A stretch of DNA of 64,000 nucleotides from UBA7488 sp964414185. Lineage in GTDB: Bacteria > Pseudomonadota > Alphaproteobacteria > CAAHEQ01 > UBA3637. The stretch covers positions 1-64,000 of the forward strand of contig CAYPVK010000004.1 of assembly GCA_964414185.1 (NCBI GenBank). Direction: 5' to 3'. The notes below the pieces were generated by a model that saw nothing but the letters and a program-made list of their open reading frames with translations, did not search any database and was not told where the DNA came from. The translations under genes were made by a program, and so were the position numbers. Below, in pieces: positions 43,454-52,016 of the stretch; the first letter of the stretch is position 1, and every line of letters begins with the position of its first letter.

Positions 43454-43816
43454 ATGTATAAATTTATTTTGATGAGTGTCAGCATTCTTTCTTTAAGCGT
43501 TTGTGTCCAAGCACAAAATTTGTTGGACTCCGCCGTTTCATCCGTCAACAACGCTTCGGCTGCAGTATCCGAATCTTCGGCAAATATTTCCGCCAAAGCA
43601 TCCACTGCCAAAAAAGAAGCGGCCGCAAAGAAAGCCGAAGCTCAAAAACAACGCGAAGAAGCTAAAAAAGAAAAAGCCGAAAAAAAAGCACAAGCCCGGC
43701 AAGAAAGGCAAGAAGCTAAGGCAAAATTGAAACAAGCCAAAAAAGAAATGAAACAAAGCGCAAAAGATGCCCAAAAAAGCGTAACGCAAGCTTGGGGTTC
43801 TTTAACGGAACAATAA
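43454..43816 (+). CDS. Small secreted Ala/Lys/Glu coiled-coil protein
   Basis: 120 residues. The start at 43454 follows AAGGAG by 9 bp; the longer frame begins before it without a ribosome site. Signal peptide ends about VQA at residue 21. The mature part is almost entirely an Ala/Lys/Glu helix (AEAQKQREEAKKEKAEKKAQ and similar). Composition resembles histone-like or envelope-associated Lys-rich proteins. Function unknown. Confidence 0.75.
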   Translation: MYKFILMSVSILSLSVCVQAQNLLDSAVSSVNNASAAVSESSANISAKASTAKKEAAAKKAEAQKQREEAKKEKAEKKAQARQERQEAKAKLKQAKKEMKQSAKDAQKSVTQAWGSLTEQ

Positions 43817-43845
43817 AATTCGGCAATTTAATTTTTTCAAACGAT

Positions 43846-43888
43846 TCGGCGGTTTTCGGTCAGTAGGCATTAACCGCCGATTTTTTAT
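43846..43888 (+). terminator. Terminator after the Ala/Lys/Glu protein
   Basis: TCGGCGGTT (43846-43854) and AACCGCCGA (43872-43880) form a 9-bp stem with a 17-nt loop and six T after it. Confidence 0.75.
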
Positions 43889-43977
43889 GTAAAAACGGGT
43901 TTCAAATACATGACCTATACCCGTTTTTTTCGTTCGACGGCATATTTTATGATGAAGTGATACTTTTCGGTATTTTT

Positions 43978-44616
43978 TTATTGACTGACCCACAAAACAC
44001 GGCTCATCCACACCACTTCATTTGGCGAGACAATAATGTCCGGATGAACCGGATTGACGGATTTTAATTCGACCTGAAGTGCGGATTTACGAACAAGTTC
44101 TTTGACCATGACTTCACCGGTTATTAATTTGACGACAACTCGGTCGCCGCGACGGACTTCCGAATCGGGAGAAACGATTAATTTATCCCCGTCGCGATAG
44201 GCGGGTTCCATACTGTCGCCGGAAACTTCCAACGCATAAACTCTTTTTGCCAAAATCGTCGGAAATTCAATACCGTCCCACGATTCAACGCCCAGCGGGT
44301 AACCGTCACTGTCAAAATATCCGTCCCGACCCGCTTTGGCAAAACCGAGCAAAGGTACGGTTTGGGATTTAGAGCTTGGGGTAGGTTCCCCCGCCAATTC
44401 CATAAATTCGAAAATCGTGGTATTGGTTGCCTGCAACAATTTATTCATACTTTCCGTGGATGGCCAACGTTTCCTTCCGTCTGCACCGAGTCGTTTCGAT
44501 TTATTAAAACTTGTCGGATCCAAACCGGATTTAACGGCCAGGGCAGATAATGACAACCCTTTCTTTTCCGCTAAATTTTCAATACCGTCCCATATTTCCG
44601 CATAAGTCAGGTGCAT
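43978..44616 (-). CDS. S24 (LexA/CI-like) autocleaving HTH regulator
   Basis: 212 residues. The N-terminal HTH (about 5-75) includes GLDPTSFNKSKRLGADGRKR and WPSTES, a pattern I know from a chromosomal regulator of alphaproteobacteria. The C-terminal peptidase S24 domain is complete: cleavage site Ala95-Gly96, nucleophile Ser135 in VSGDSMEP, and catalytic Lys172 in VMVKEL. So it may self-cleave on RecA/SOS activation. It is divergent from the particle cassette's upstream genes, and an operator overlaps its own promoter. It might control the cassette, but the family is also found away from phages. Confidence 0.9.
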   Translation of the reverse strand: MHLTYAEIWDGIENLAEKKGLSLSALAVKSGLDPTSFNKSKRLGADGRKRWPSTESMNKLLQATNTTIFEFMELAGEPTPSSKSQTVPLLGFAKAGRDGYFDSDGYPLGVESWDGIEFPTILAKRVYALEVSGDSMEPAYRDGDKLIVSPDSEVRRGDRVVVKLITGEVMVKELVRKSALQVELKSVNPVHPDIIVSPNEVVWMSRVLWVSQ

Positions 44617-44655
44617 TTCTTTGGTTTCCTCTCACTATCGTATTAGTTGTAATTA

Positions 44656-44684
44656 TCTATACCACAAGATTTTTGTCTTGTCAA
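44656..44684 (-). promoter_or_regulatory. Promoter and operator of the S24 regulator
   Basis: On the minus strand, -35 TTGACA (44684-44679), 17-bp spacer, -10 TATAGA (44661-44656). An inverted repeat ACAAGA-N6-TCTTGT (44664-44681) fills the spacer and part of the -35, the position of an autorepressor site. Two further direct copies of TTATTTTG(C/T)TCTT lie at about 44698 and 44740 towards the divergent gene. Confidence 0.7.
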
Positions 44685-44770
44685 TAGGATTATTTTCTTA
44701 TTTTGCTCTTGACAACTTATTTATTTTAGATTAGTTCTTATTTTGTTCTTAATCCCGAAGGAGAAAAAAC

Positions 44771-45127
44771 ATGAAAAAAACATATTGCAATGCTTATGAA
44801 ACCGAAGACACGACACCTTTTGATTCATCGGAAGAGGCGTGGTTTTGGTGTTGTTTGTGCGAATCGCTCGGGCATATCAGAGCTCATGGCGGCGACCGAA
44901 AAATTTCCAGGCCGTGCGAATCGTCCGATATCATCATTGCCGTAAAAAGGCTTGTACAATCCGGCAAAATAACGACGGAACAAGCCAAAATATTATTAAA
45001 ATACGGCAAAGAGCAAACACCGCCCCACCCGCATTTCGGCGACAGTTTGCGTGTTTGTTCATTATGGAGAGAGGCATTGAATTTTTTGGGCGGCATTTTA
45101 AAACAAAAAGGCATTGTTGCATCCTGA
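44771..45127 (+). CDS. Conserved alphaproteobacterial-type protein of unknown function
   Basis: 118 residues, cytosolic. Motifs SSEEAWFWCCLCES, RPCESSDIIIAVKRLVQSGK, LLKYGKEQTPPHP and LWREALNFLGGILKQKGIV resemble a small protein family I recall from many alphaproteobacteria; no function is known to me. AAGGAG is 8 bp upstream. Being divergent from the S24 regulator with operator-like repeats between them, it may be under its control. Confidence 0.75.
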   Translation: MKKTYCNAYETEDTTPFDSSEEAWFWCCLCESLGHIRAHGGDRKISRPCESSDIIIAVKRLVQSGKITTEQAKILLKYGKEQTPPHPHFGDSLRVCSLWREALNFLGGILKQKGIVAS

Positions 45128-45225
45128 AAAAAAAGAACGGCAACATTGTTTTTTAAGTGCGATAAATAAGCCGAATCGTATAATTCATCTAAAAAAAAAG
45201 AAAGAAAAAAACGGAAAGAATATAT

Positions 45226-45615
45226 ATGAAAAACAATACGTTAAAAGGATACAGATACCCATTCGCCATTGTTGGATTCGGAGGACAGCCCCGATGGTGG
45301 TGGATGAAATTTTTAAAAAAAGGATTTTATCATTGCTTTGTTGTATTGGGTAACGGGTTTGATTGGATTTTGATTGATCCGTTGGCTCATTTTACCGATA
45401 CGATTATCCTGAAAAACGTGAATATCAAAGGATATTTAAGCGCTCAGGGCTATAAATTGGTCTTGACGACGCCCAATGTTCCGTCTTACTCCAAACCGCG
45501 GTTCAGACCTTATACATGCGTAGAAAGCGTCAAAAGGGTATTAGGAATAAAAAACCCTTATATTTTAACACCTTATCAATTATTTCAATTTTTAATAGAA
45601 AAAAAAGGAAAATAA
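45226..45615 (+). CDS. Phage-type cysteine-peptidase-like protein
   Basis: 129 residues. RWWWMKFLKKGFYHCFVVLG contains a His-Cys pair, WILIDPLAHFTD follows, and the C-terminal part has YTCVESVKRVLGIKNPYILT. A C-V-E context followed by a helix suggests a papain/NlpC-like fold with Cys in CVE and His in HCF. Similar small proteins occur beside terminase or portal genes of alphaproteobacterial phages in my memory. Could process capsid or wall; unproven. Probably the first gene of the particle cassette. Confidence 0.6.
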   Translation: MKNNTLKGYRYPFAIVGFGGQPRWWWMKFLKKGFYHCFVVLGNGFDWILIDPLAHFTDTIILKNVNIKGYLSAQGYKLVLTTPNVPSYSKPRFRPYTCVESVKRVLGIKNPYILTPYQLFQFLIEKKGK

Positions 45616-45618
45616 TCC

Positions 45619-45647
45619 TTGACTTATGAACAAAAGTATGCTATATT
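45619..45647 (+). promoter_or_regulatory. Promoter in front of the portal gene
   Basis: -35 TTGACT (45619-45624), 17-bp spacer, -10 TATATT (45642-45647). Start would be near 45654. A terminator follows at 45688-45724, before the portal gene. Confidence 0.7.
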
Positions 45648-45653
45648 GAAACT

Positions 45654-45724
45654 CAATTAATAACCACAAGTGTATTTAAAAAAAAATCAACAACCGCTCT
45701 GAAAAAATCAGGGCGGTTTTTTTC
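45654..45724 (+). ncRNA. Candidate short leader RNA or sRNA
   Basis: The stretch between the promoter at 45619-45647 and the terminator hairpin ending 45724: about 70 nt with no reading frame. It could be a free small RNA or an attenuated leader of the portal operon. Confidence 0.35.
45688..45724 (+). terminator. Terminator between the cysteine-peptidase-like and portal genes
   Basis: AACCGCTCTGA (45692-45702) and TCAGGGCGGTT (45708-45718) form an 11-bp stem with one G-U and a 5-nt loop, then seven T. Confidence 0.85.
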
Positions 45725-45858
45725 AATCTATGGTTGAAACGTGAAATTTCTTAAAAACATACTATGGTATTCATTTAGTTTTCAGCCCGCAAAACAAGAT
45801 TGGCGCAAGATTAAATGATTAAGATTCTTGAAACTTAAATTAAGGAGAATTATTTTAA

Positions 45859-47442
45859 ATGTCTGACATCCAAAGCCTTTATGAACAATATAAAAAAGCC
45901 AACGCTAAACGTTCCCTGTGGGAATCGACATGGCAAGAATGTTATGAATATGCCCTGCCCCAACGCGAAGGCGTTTTTTCTTCCAGCCAATCGAAAATCA
46001 ATAACTTGTATGACGGCACGGCACCTGATTGTGTAGATCAGTTATCGGCCATCATGCTTTCGGAAATGACGCCTCCGTGGCTCAGATGGTTTCAATTGAC
46101 GGCCGGCACGGATTTATCCGATGAAGAAGTTATGCAGATTACGCCGACGTTGGAAACCATTTCAAGTACGCTTCAAACGCAATTTGACCGTTCCAATTTT
46201 GCTTTGGAAGTCCACCAAGCCTATTTGGATTTGGTAACCGTCGGAACGGCATGTTTGTTGTTTGAAGAAGCCCCCGTCGGTTCAACATCCGCATTTCGGT
46301 TTTTATCCGTTCCTTTATCCGAAATTTGTTTGGACGAAGGGCCGACGGGACGGTTGGATGTAACCTTTCGCAAATCGCAAACGGATTATTTAAGCTTAAA
46401 AAAACGTTTCCCGGGATTTGAATTGCCGGATAGGATGGTTAAAAAGCTTGTCGAAGACGAAGCAAAAATTTCTTTAATCGAAGCGGTCATCCCGCGTGTT
46501 AACGGGGGATATACATACACGGCATTTTTGGAACCGAACAACCAGCATGATGCCCTGAACGGCGTTTCGGACCTCTTAAAAGAGGCTGTCTTTCAAACAT
46601 CGCCGTTCATTTCTTTCCGCTGGTTAAAAGCACCGGGTGAAGTTTACGGGCGTTCGCCTGTCATGAAAACGCTGCCTGACATCAAAACCGCGAACAAGGT
46701 AGTGGAACTTATATTGAAGAATGCTTCAATTTCCGTGACGGGCATTTGGTTAGCCGAGGACGACGGCGTTTTAAATCCGTCAAATATCCAACTTGTACCC
46801 GGTGCCATCATTCCGAAAGCCGTCGGGTCCAAAGGTTTAACGCCTTTGGAAGCTCCCGGCAAATTCGACGTATCGCAATTAATGATTGATGATTTACGGT
46901 CACGTATTCGCCATGCTTTGTTGGGAGATAAACTGGGCAACGTCGAATCGCCCAAAATGACGGCAACGGAAGTTTTGGAACGGTCGAATGAAATGATGCG
47001 CATTTTAGGTGCCACCTACGGCCGGCTTCAAACCGAATTGCTGATGCCGTTGGTAGAAAGGGCATGCGCCATTTTAAGAAAACGCGGCGAAATTCCCGAA
47101 GTTTACGTCGACGGCAGATTGCTTAAAGTTGCCTATAAATCGACACGGGCGGAAGATCAGGCTCAAACAGATGCCGAAAATGCGCTTAAATGGCTTAATT
47201 GCGTCTTACAATTAGGGGAAACTGCGCTTGAAACCGTCGATATTAAAGCTTTTGTCAGATGGTTGGGGAGTAAGTTAAATGTTCCCAGTTCCGTCATGAA
47301 TGATTTTGACAACCCGATCAATCTGTCAACCGTTTTGGGGCAGTCAAATACGCTTGACAAAGACGTTTCGAATCAAAGCGGACCAAACGGATTACCCCAA
47401 ATGGCGGGCCAAACGAACTTGCTCAGCCGAGCGGGGGCATAA
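45859..47442 (+). CDS. Podovirus-type portal (head-tail connector) protein
   Basis: 527 residues, typical for the Bbp/T7-like head-to-tail connector family that forms the 12-mer portal through which DNA enters the capsid. Recognisable segments: SLWESTWQECYEYALPQREG at the N-terminus, LYDGTAPDCVDQLSAIM, LTPPWLRWF-like TPPWLRWFQL, and RWLKAPGEVYGRSPVMKTLP followed by DIKTANKV. The frame is intact. AAGGAG precedes the start. It heads the structural gene run, 2 bp before the Bbp19-like gene. Confidence 0.93.
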   Translation: MSDIQSLYEQYKKANAKRSLWESTWQECYEYALPQREGVFSSSQSKINNLYDGTAPDCVDQLSAIMLSEMTPPWLRWFQLTAGTDLSDEEVMQITPTLETISSTLQTQFDRSNFALEVHQAYLDLVTVGTACLLFEEAPVGSTSAFRFLSVPLSEICLDEGPTGRLDVTFRKSQTDYLSLKKRFPGFELPDRMVKKLVEDEAKISLIEAVIPRVNGGYTYTAFLEPNNQHDALNGVSDLLKEAVFQTSPFISFRWLKAPGEVYGRSPVMKTLPDIKTANKVVELILKNASISVTGIWLAEDDGVLNPSNIQLVPGAIIPKAVGSKGLTPLEAPGKFDVSQLMIDDLRSRIRHALLGDKLGNVESPKMTATEVLERSNEMMRILGATYGRLQTELLMPLVERACAILRKRGEIPEVYVDGRLLKVAYKSTRAEDQAQTDAENALKWLNCVLQLGETALETVDIKAFVRWLGSKLNVPSSVMNDFDNPINLSTVLGQSNTLDKDVSNQSGPNGLPQMAGQTNLLSRAGA

Positions 47443-47444
47443 AT

Positions 47445-47648
47445 ATGACAGATGCCGTCCAATTTACGCGCTTATTTTCCACTCAGGCGGGGATGAGCGT
47501 TTTAAAGTATTTAAAAGATTTAACGCATAACAGGGTTTTACCGGCTTCCTGCAGTGATGCGGAGCTGAGATTTTTGGAAGGTCAGAGATATCTTGTCAGC
47601 CAGATTGAAAATTTGATTAAACAAGGTAAACAAAACCCTTCGATTTAA
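47445..47648 (+). CDS. Bbp19-like small phage protein
   Basis: 67 residues. The C-terminal AELRFLEGQRYLVSQIENLI is typical of the small Bbp19-type protein encoded between portal and scaffold in Bordetella BPP-1-like podoviruses. Role in virion assembly is unknown. Translation is nearly coupled to the portal gene. Confidence 0.75.
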   Translation: MTDAVQFTRLFSTQAGMSVLKYLKDLTHNRVLPASCSDAELRFLEGQRYLVSQIENLIKQGKQNPSI

Positions 47649-47663
47649 CAAGGAGAAAAAAAT

Positions 47664-48494
47664 ATGCCTCAAAGCAAAGAAGTAAACAAAACGATAGAAG
47701 ATGAAAATTTCGGCCGAATGCCTTCAAAGGGCATGTCGGGTCGTGCCGACACCAAAGGTTCAACAATTGATATGTCCGGCAATGCCGGCAATCGTTACGG
47801 CAATTATAAAGAAACGGAAGCCGGCAACGGTTTCGGATTGGAAACAAATGCCGGATTAACCATTCCGGAAAAATTCAAAGACCCCAAAACGGGTGAAATC
47901 AAAGTCGAAGAATTATTGAAATCTTATTTGGCGCTTGAAAAAAAATTGTCCGAACGCGGCGTTTCACCGTCGGCCCGCGGCATGATGCCTGCCAATGCGG
48001 ACGAATATGACATTCAATTAAAAAGCGATTTGATTACAATTGACCCGGAAATGAACGAACGTTTATTCGAATTGGGTTTTACAAACGAACAAGTTCAAGC
48101 CGTTTATGATTTGGCCGTTGAAAAAGTTTTGCCTTTGTTGCAGGAATTGTCGGCCGATTATAAAGCGGATCAGGAATTAGCCGCTTTGGAAAACGAATTC
48201 GGCGGTGCGGAACAATTCAACACGATTGCCCGCCAAATTTCAGCATGGGGCGAAAAGAATTTAAATCCGGATATTTACGAAGCTTTGTGTTGCAGCAAAG
48301 ACGGCATTTTGACGATGTACAAAATGATGGGCGGCAATGCCGAACCCAGTTTGATGCAAGAATCTGCGGAACAATATCCGGCAGACACGGAAGAGACGTT
48401 GCGGGCATTGATGCGCGATCCGAGATATTGGCGCAAAAATAATCCGTCAATTGTCAAACGCGTGGAAGAAGGTTTTAAACGCCTTTATAAATAA
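47664..48494 (+). CDS. Capsid scaffolding (assembly) protein
   Basis: 276 residues, between Bbp19-like and capsid genes, where podoviruses encode the scaffold. The N-terminus is Gly/Lys-rich and disordered, the middle has LTIPEKFKDPKTGEIKVEEL and a helical acidic region (YDLAVEKVLPLLQELSADYK), and the C-terminus is basic and helical (RYWRKNNPSIVKRVEEGFKR). Matches the pattern of T7 gp9-like scaffolds: acidic helices and a small C-terminal capsid-binding helix. Confidence 0.82.
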   Translation: MPQSKEVNKTIEDENFGRMPSKGMSGRADTKGSTIDMSGNAGNRYGNYKETEAGNGFGLETNAGLTIPEKFKDPKTGEIKVEELLKSYLALEKKLSERGVSPSARGMMPANADEYDIQLKSDLITIDPEMNERLFELGFTNEQVQAVYDLAVEKVLPLLQELSADYKADQELAALENEFGGAEQFNTIARQISAWGEKNLNPDIYEALCCSKDGILTMYKMMGGNAEPSLMQESAEQYPADTEETLRALMRDPRYWRKNNPSIVKRVEEGFKRLYK

Positions 48495-48521
48495 GGTTTA
48501 ATTTTAAGGCAAACCTTTTTT
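48493..48521 (+). terminator. Weak terminator between scaffold and capsid genes
   Basis: AAGGTTT (48493-48499) and AAACCTT (48511-48517) form a 7-bp stem with an 11-nt loop and six T. It overlaps the scaffold stop. With the one at 49476 it brackets the capsid gene. Confidence 0.5.
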
Positions 48522-48616
48522 AAAGGTCCTTAAAAAAAATAATGGCAAAACGACTATGTTTTACAACCGAATCTGTTTATTTTTAATAATAACTCATAAA
48601 ATATAAGGAAAAAAAT

Positions 48617-49441
48617 ATGACTACAGGTATTGAAGAATCATTTATTAAACATTTTGAAGCAGACGTTCACAACGCCTATCAACAACAAGGATCAAAATTA
48701 CAATCCACCGTGCGTAGCAAAAATAACATCAAAGGTGCTTCAACGACTTTCCAAGTCATCGGGAAAGCAACGGCCGAAACAAAAGCAAGAAACTCTCAAA
48801 TTTCAACATCGGCCGTAACGCATGAACCCGTTGAATGCACATTGACCGATTATTATTCCGGCCAATGGGTCGATTCATTGGATGAACTCAAAGTCGGCCA
48901 TGACGAAAGAAAAGCTTTGGCAACCGCCGGCGCTTATGCATTGGGGCGCAAAACGGACGAATTGATTATTAATGCTTTAAAAGGGGCAACCCAAACAGTC
49001 GGTTCGGGCGCTTTGACAAAAGACCGTATTTTGGAAGCATTCACATTGCTTAACAAAAATGATGTGCCCGATGATGGCGAAAGATACGCTTTGTTGTCTC
49101 CGGAAGCTTGGAATCAATTGATGGCCATTGAAGAATTTTCAAATGCTAATTATGTCGGAGAAGCTTATCCGTATTTGACGGGTTCCGAAACCAGAAAATG
49201 GATGGGCATTGTGTGGATTATGCATACGGGCTTGCCGGAAGATACGTCTAACAGCACGCATGATTGCTTTATCTATCACAAATCGGCCGTCGGGCATGCA
49301 TCGGGGCAAGATATTAAAACCGATATCACATGGCACGGCGATTATGCTGCCCACTTTGTCAACAACATGATGAGCCAAGGGGCTTGTTTGATTGATAAAA
49401 AAGGTGTCGTAAAATTGACGGTTTCCGATACGGCGGCGTAA
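48617..49441 (+). CDS. Major capsid protein
   Basis: 274 residues, slightly short for HK97-fold podoviral capsid proteins. SFIKHFEADVHNAYQQQGSK, KNNIKGASTTFQVIGKATAE, then TDYYSGQWVDSLDELKVGHD and the C-terminal YAAHFVNNMMSQGACLIDKK are in line with BPP-1/Bbp17-like major capsid proteins. Intact frame. It has a 122-bp upstream gap with a weak terminator, and a strong terminator after it. Confidence 0.88.
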   Translation: MTTGIEESFIKHFEADVHNAYQQQGSKLQSTVRSKNNIKGASTTFQVIGKATAETKARNSQISTSAVTHEPVECTLTDYYSGQWVDSLDELKVGHDERKALATAGAYALGRKTDELIINALKGATQTVGSGALTKDRILEAFTLLNKNDVPDDGERYALLSPEAWNQLMAIEEFSNANYVGEAYPYLTGSETRKWMGIVWIMHTGLPEDTSNSTHDCFIYHKSAVGHASGQDIKTDITWHGDYAAHFVNNMMSQGACLIDKKGVVKLTVSDTAA

Positions 49442-49475
49442 TCTTAACGTGAATTAACGTTTGTATCTCTTTAGG

Positions 49476-49506
49476 GGCGGAAGAAAATTCTTCCGCCTTT
49501 TTTTTA
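49476..49506 (+). terminator. Strong terminator after the capsid gene
   Basis: GGCGGAAGA and TCTTCCGCC form a 9-bp stem with a 4-nt loop and nine T. It lies inside the structural run, 35 bp after the capsid stop, so tail genes would be expressed at lower level than capsid unless antitermination occurs. Confidence 0.88.
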
Positions 49507-49529
49507 ATCTATATCAAAGGGGTTATCCT

Positions 49530-50099
49530 ATGCCATTTACATCCATTGACCTTTGTTCACGCGCTTTGGTAAAAATCGGTGCCAAAAGTATTTCTTCATT
49601 TAACGAAGAAACGGCCGAATCCACGGTTGCCGAACAATTATATACGCCCGTTTTGGAAGGATTATTGTCAAGCTATCCGTGGAGATTTGCCCTTTCTCAA
49701 CGTGAATTGGCGCGCTTGAACGACACGCCGAGTGGCGATTATCGTTATGCTTTCGCTTTGCCGAACGATTTTTTAAGAGCTATTTCCGCCGGTCCGAAAG
49801 GGCACGGAAAAGGATTGGACTACCGTATTTGCGGCACTCAGTTGCATACGAACAGTGATAATGTTTTGCTGACGTATTTATATAAGCCGGGTGAAATGAA
49901 TTTCCCGCCGTTTTTTTATCAGCTGGTTATTGCATGGTTAGCCGCGGAATTTTGTTTGCCTTTAACGGAAAGCACAACACGGACGGAACATTTGCGGGCG
50001 ATTGCCGAAGATGAATTCAAACGCGCCAAGCTGATAGATTCGCAGCAGTCCGTCCCAAGTGCTTTCCAAGATTTTTCATTGATTGAGGTACGTTTATGA
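49530..50099 (+). CDS. Tail tubular protein A-like (gp11 family)
   Basis: The ATG at 49530 was chosen because AAAGGGG precedes it; 189 residues. IDLCSRALVKIGAKSISSFN and YPWRFALSQRELARL, with a C-terminal VIAWLAAEFCLPLTES, fit the T7 gp11-like adaptor that sits under the portal. The next gene overlaps by 4 bp (ATGA). Confidence 0.85.
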   Translation: MPFTSIDLCSRALVKIGAKSISSFNEETAESTVAEQLYTPVLEGLLSSYPWRFALSQRELARLNDTPSGDYRYAFALPNDFLRAISAGPKGHGKGLDYRICGTQLHTNSDNVLLTYLYKPGEMNFPPFFYQLVIAWLAAEFCLPLTESTTRTEHLRAIAEDEFKRAKLIDSQQSVPSAFQDFSLIEVRL

Positions 50100-52015
50100 C
50101 AAGTTTATTTACAGCCAAAACAAATTTTACGGCGGGCGAATTATCGCACGATTTGTTGGGGCGTGTTGATTTAAGTGCATATGCAAACGGAGCGATGGAA
50201 CTGAAAAACGTTTTTATCGAACCGACCGGCGGCGTACACCGCCGTCCGGGGCTTAAGTATGTTGATACGTTACAACAAACCGGCCGTCTGGTTAATTTTG
50301 AACTCAGCGCTTTGGAAAATTATCTTATTGTTTTGCATGCCGGTACGGCAGACATCTATAAAGACGGCGTTTTCCAAACCGAAATTGAAACGCCCTACAC
50401 CGCCGAACAGCTTAAAACCATTCATTGGAGTCAAAGTGCCGATGCCTTGTTTTTAACACACCAAGACGTTTGCCCGCAGAAAATCGAAAAAAAAGACGGC
50501 ATTTGGACAATATCGGATTTTGAATTTTTGGTTGAAGACGAATGTATTTTGCAACCTTATCATAAATTTTGCAGTGCCGACACGACAATTTCAAGTTCCG
50601 GCATAACGGGAACGGTTACGTTGAAAACTTCCAAAGATTTTTTCACAACCGCCCATGTCGGGACTCAGATTAAAATCGCCGACGGGTATGTCGTTATTAA
50701 TTCGATAACAAATGCAAAAACCGCAGCGGCAACCGTTAAGAAAAAGTTGGTATCGGATGCCGATGACGGTGTTTCTTTGGAAGCGACACGTTCATTTTGG
50801 GAACCCGTTTTTACCGAAGAGCGCGGCTGGCCCGTTTGTGTGGCGTTTTATCAATCGCGGTTGATTTTCGGGGGCAGCAAAAAATTGCCAAACACATTAT
50901 GGTTCAGCCAAACATCCGATTTGACAAACTTTGAATTGGGCGACGGATATGATGCGGAAGGCATATCGTTTTCGATTTTGTCGGACCAATCCAACATTAT
51001 TTGCGCTTTATTTGCCGGACGGCATTTGCAAGTATTTACGACATCCGCCGAATGGATGGTATCGGGCGATCCTTTAACGCCGACAAATATTCAATTAAAA
51101 CGCCAAACTCAGGTGGGTTCTCCCGCCCGTTGGTATGTGCCGCCCATCGGCATTGACGGAGCAACGATATTTCCGTCGGCAAACGGGCGCGAAATCCGCG
51201 AATTCTTATTCGCAGATATTGAACAAGCCTATCAGGCAACCGATTTGTCTTTGTTGGCGTCACATTTAATCAATGACCCGCAAGACCAAGCGTATGATAA
51301 GCATAACCGTCAAGCTTACATTTTAATGAGCAACGGCCATGTATGCGTATTGTGCTCTTTCCGTTCGGAAGATATTCAAAGTTGGACCGAATTGACAACG
51401 CAAGGTGATTTTATTTCCGTATGCATGTCCGGGCAAAAAGCTTATTTCATTACCAAACGTGAAGAAACTTATTATTTAGAATGTTTCGATGATGATATCG
51501 GGACGGATTTAAGTTGCCTGTTAACGGCCGAAACGCCCACCGATACGTTTGAAGTGCCGGAATATTTAAAAGGAAAGACGGTAAAAATTGTCGCTGACGA
51601 TATTGTTTTGCCCGATCAAGAAGTGACGGATGGGCAAATCATATTGCCCTTCAATGCTTCCAAGGTTGAAGTGGGTTTAGGTTTTGAGCATATCATATCG
51701 CCTTTGCCGCCATCCGTCGGCGCGACAAATTCCGTAGCACCCGTATCGGCATGCCGATTGGTCAAAGCTTGTTTCAGAGTTATTAATACAAATACGTTGG
51801 AAATTGACACGGGCAACGGCATACGGCAGGAAGTTTCATACCCGTTGGACAGCTATAAGTTTGATTCGCTTATCCAAAAGCAAACGTCCGATATTGTCGT
51901 GCGTGCTTTGGGATGGGTCAGAGCGCCCGACAAACCTTTATGGCGCATTATCGGCGAAACGCCGAAACCGTTTAAATTGGTCAGTGTAACACAAGATTTA
52001 AAAATAGGAGGATAA
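50096..52015 (+). CDS. Tail tubular protein B-like (nozzle) protein
   Basis: 639 residues of beta-rich protein. The opening KTNFTAGELSHDLLGRVDLS and the following KNVFIEPTGGVHRRPGLKYV are hallmarks of the conserved podovirus tail nozzle or stabilisation protein. PVCVAFYQSRLIFGGSKKLP and WFSQTSDL are also typical. In the mature tail it extends the DNA channel. Frame intact. Confidence 0.87.
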   Translation: MTSLFTAKTNFTAGELSHDLLGRVDLSAYANGAMELKNVFIEPTGGVHRRPGLKYVDTLQQTGRLVNFELSALENYLIVLHAGTADIYKDGVFQTEIETPYTAEQLKTIHWSQSADALFLTHQDVCPQKIEKKDGIWTISDFEFLVEDECILQPYHKFCSADTTISSSGITGTVTLKTSKDFFTTAHVGTQIKIADGYVVINSITNAKTAAATVKKKLVSDADDGVSLEATRSFWEPVFTEERGWPVCVAFYQSRLIFGGSKKLPNTLWFSQTSDLTNFELGDGYDAEGISFSILSDQSNIICALFAGRHLQVFTTSAEWMVSGDPLTPTNIQLKRQTQVGSPARWYVPPIGIDGATIFPSANGREIREFLFADIEQAYQATDLSLLASHLINDPQDQAYDKHNRQAYILMSNGHVCVLCSFRSEDIQSWTELTTQGDFISVCMSGQKAYFITKREETYYLECFDDDIGTDLSCLLTAETPTDTFEVPEYLKGKTVKIVADDIVLPDQEVTDGQIILPFNASKVEVGLGFEHIISPLPPSVGATNSVAPVSACRLVKACFRVINTNTLEIDTGNGIRQEVSYPLDSYKFDSLIQKQTSDIVVRALGWVRAPDKPLWRIIGETPKPFKLVSVTQDLKIGG

Positions 52016-52016
52016 C

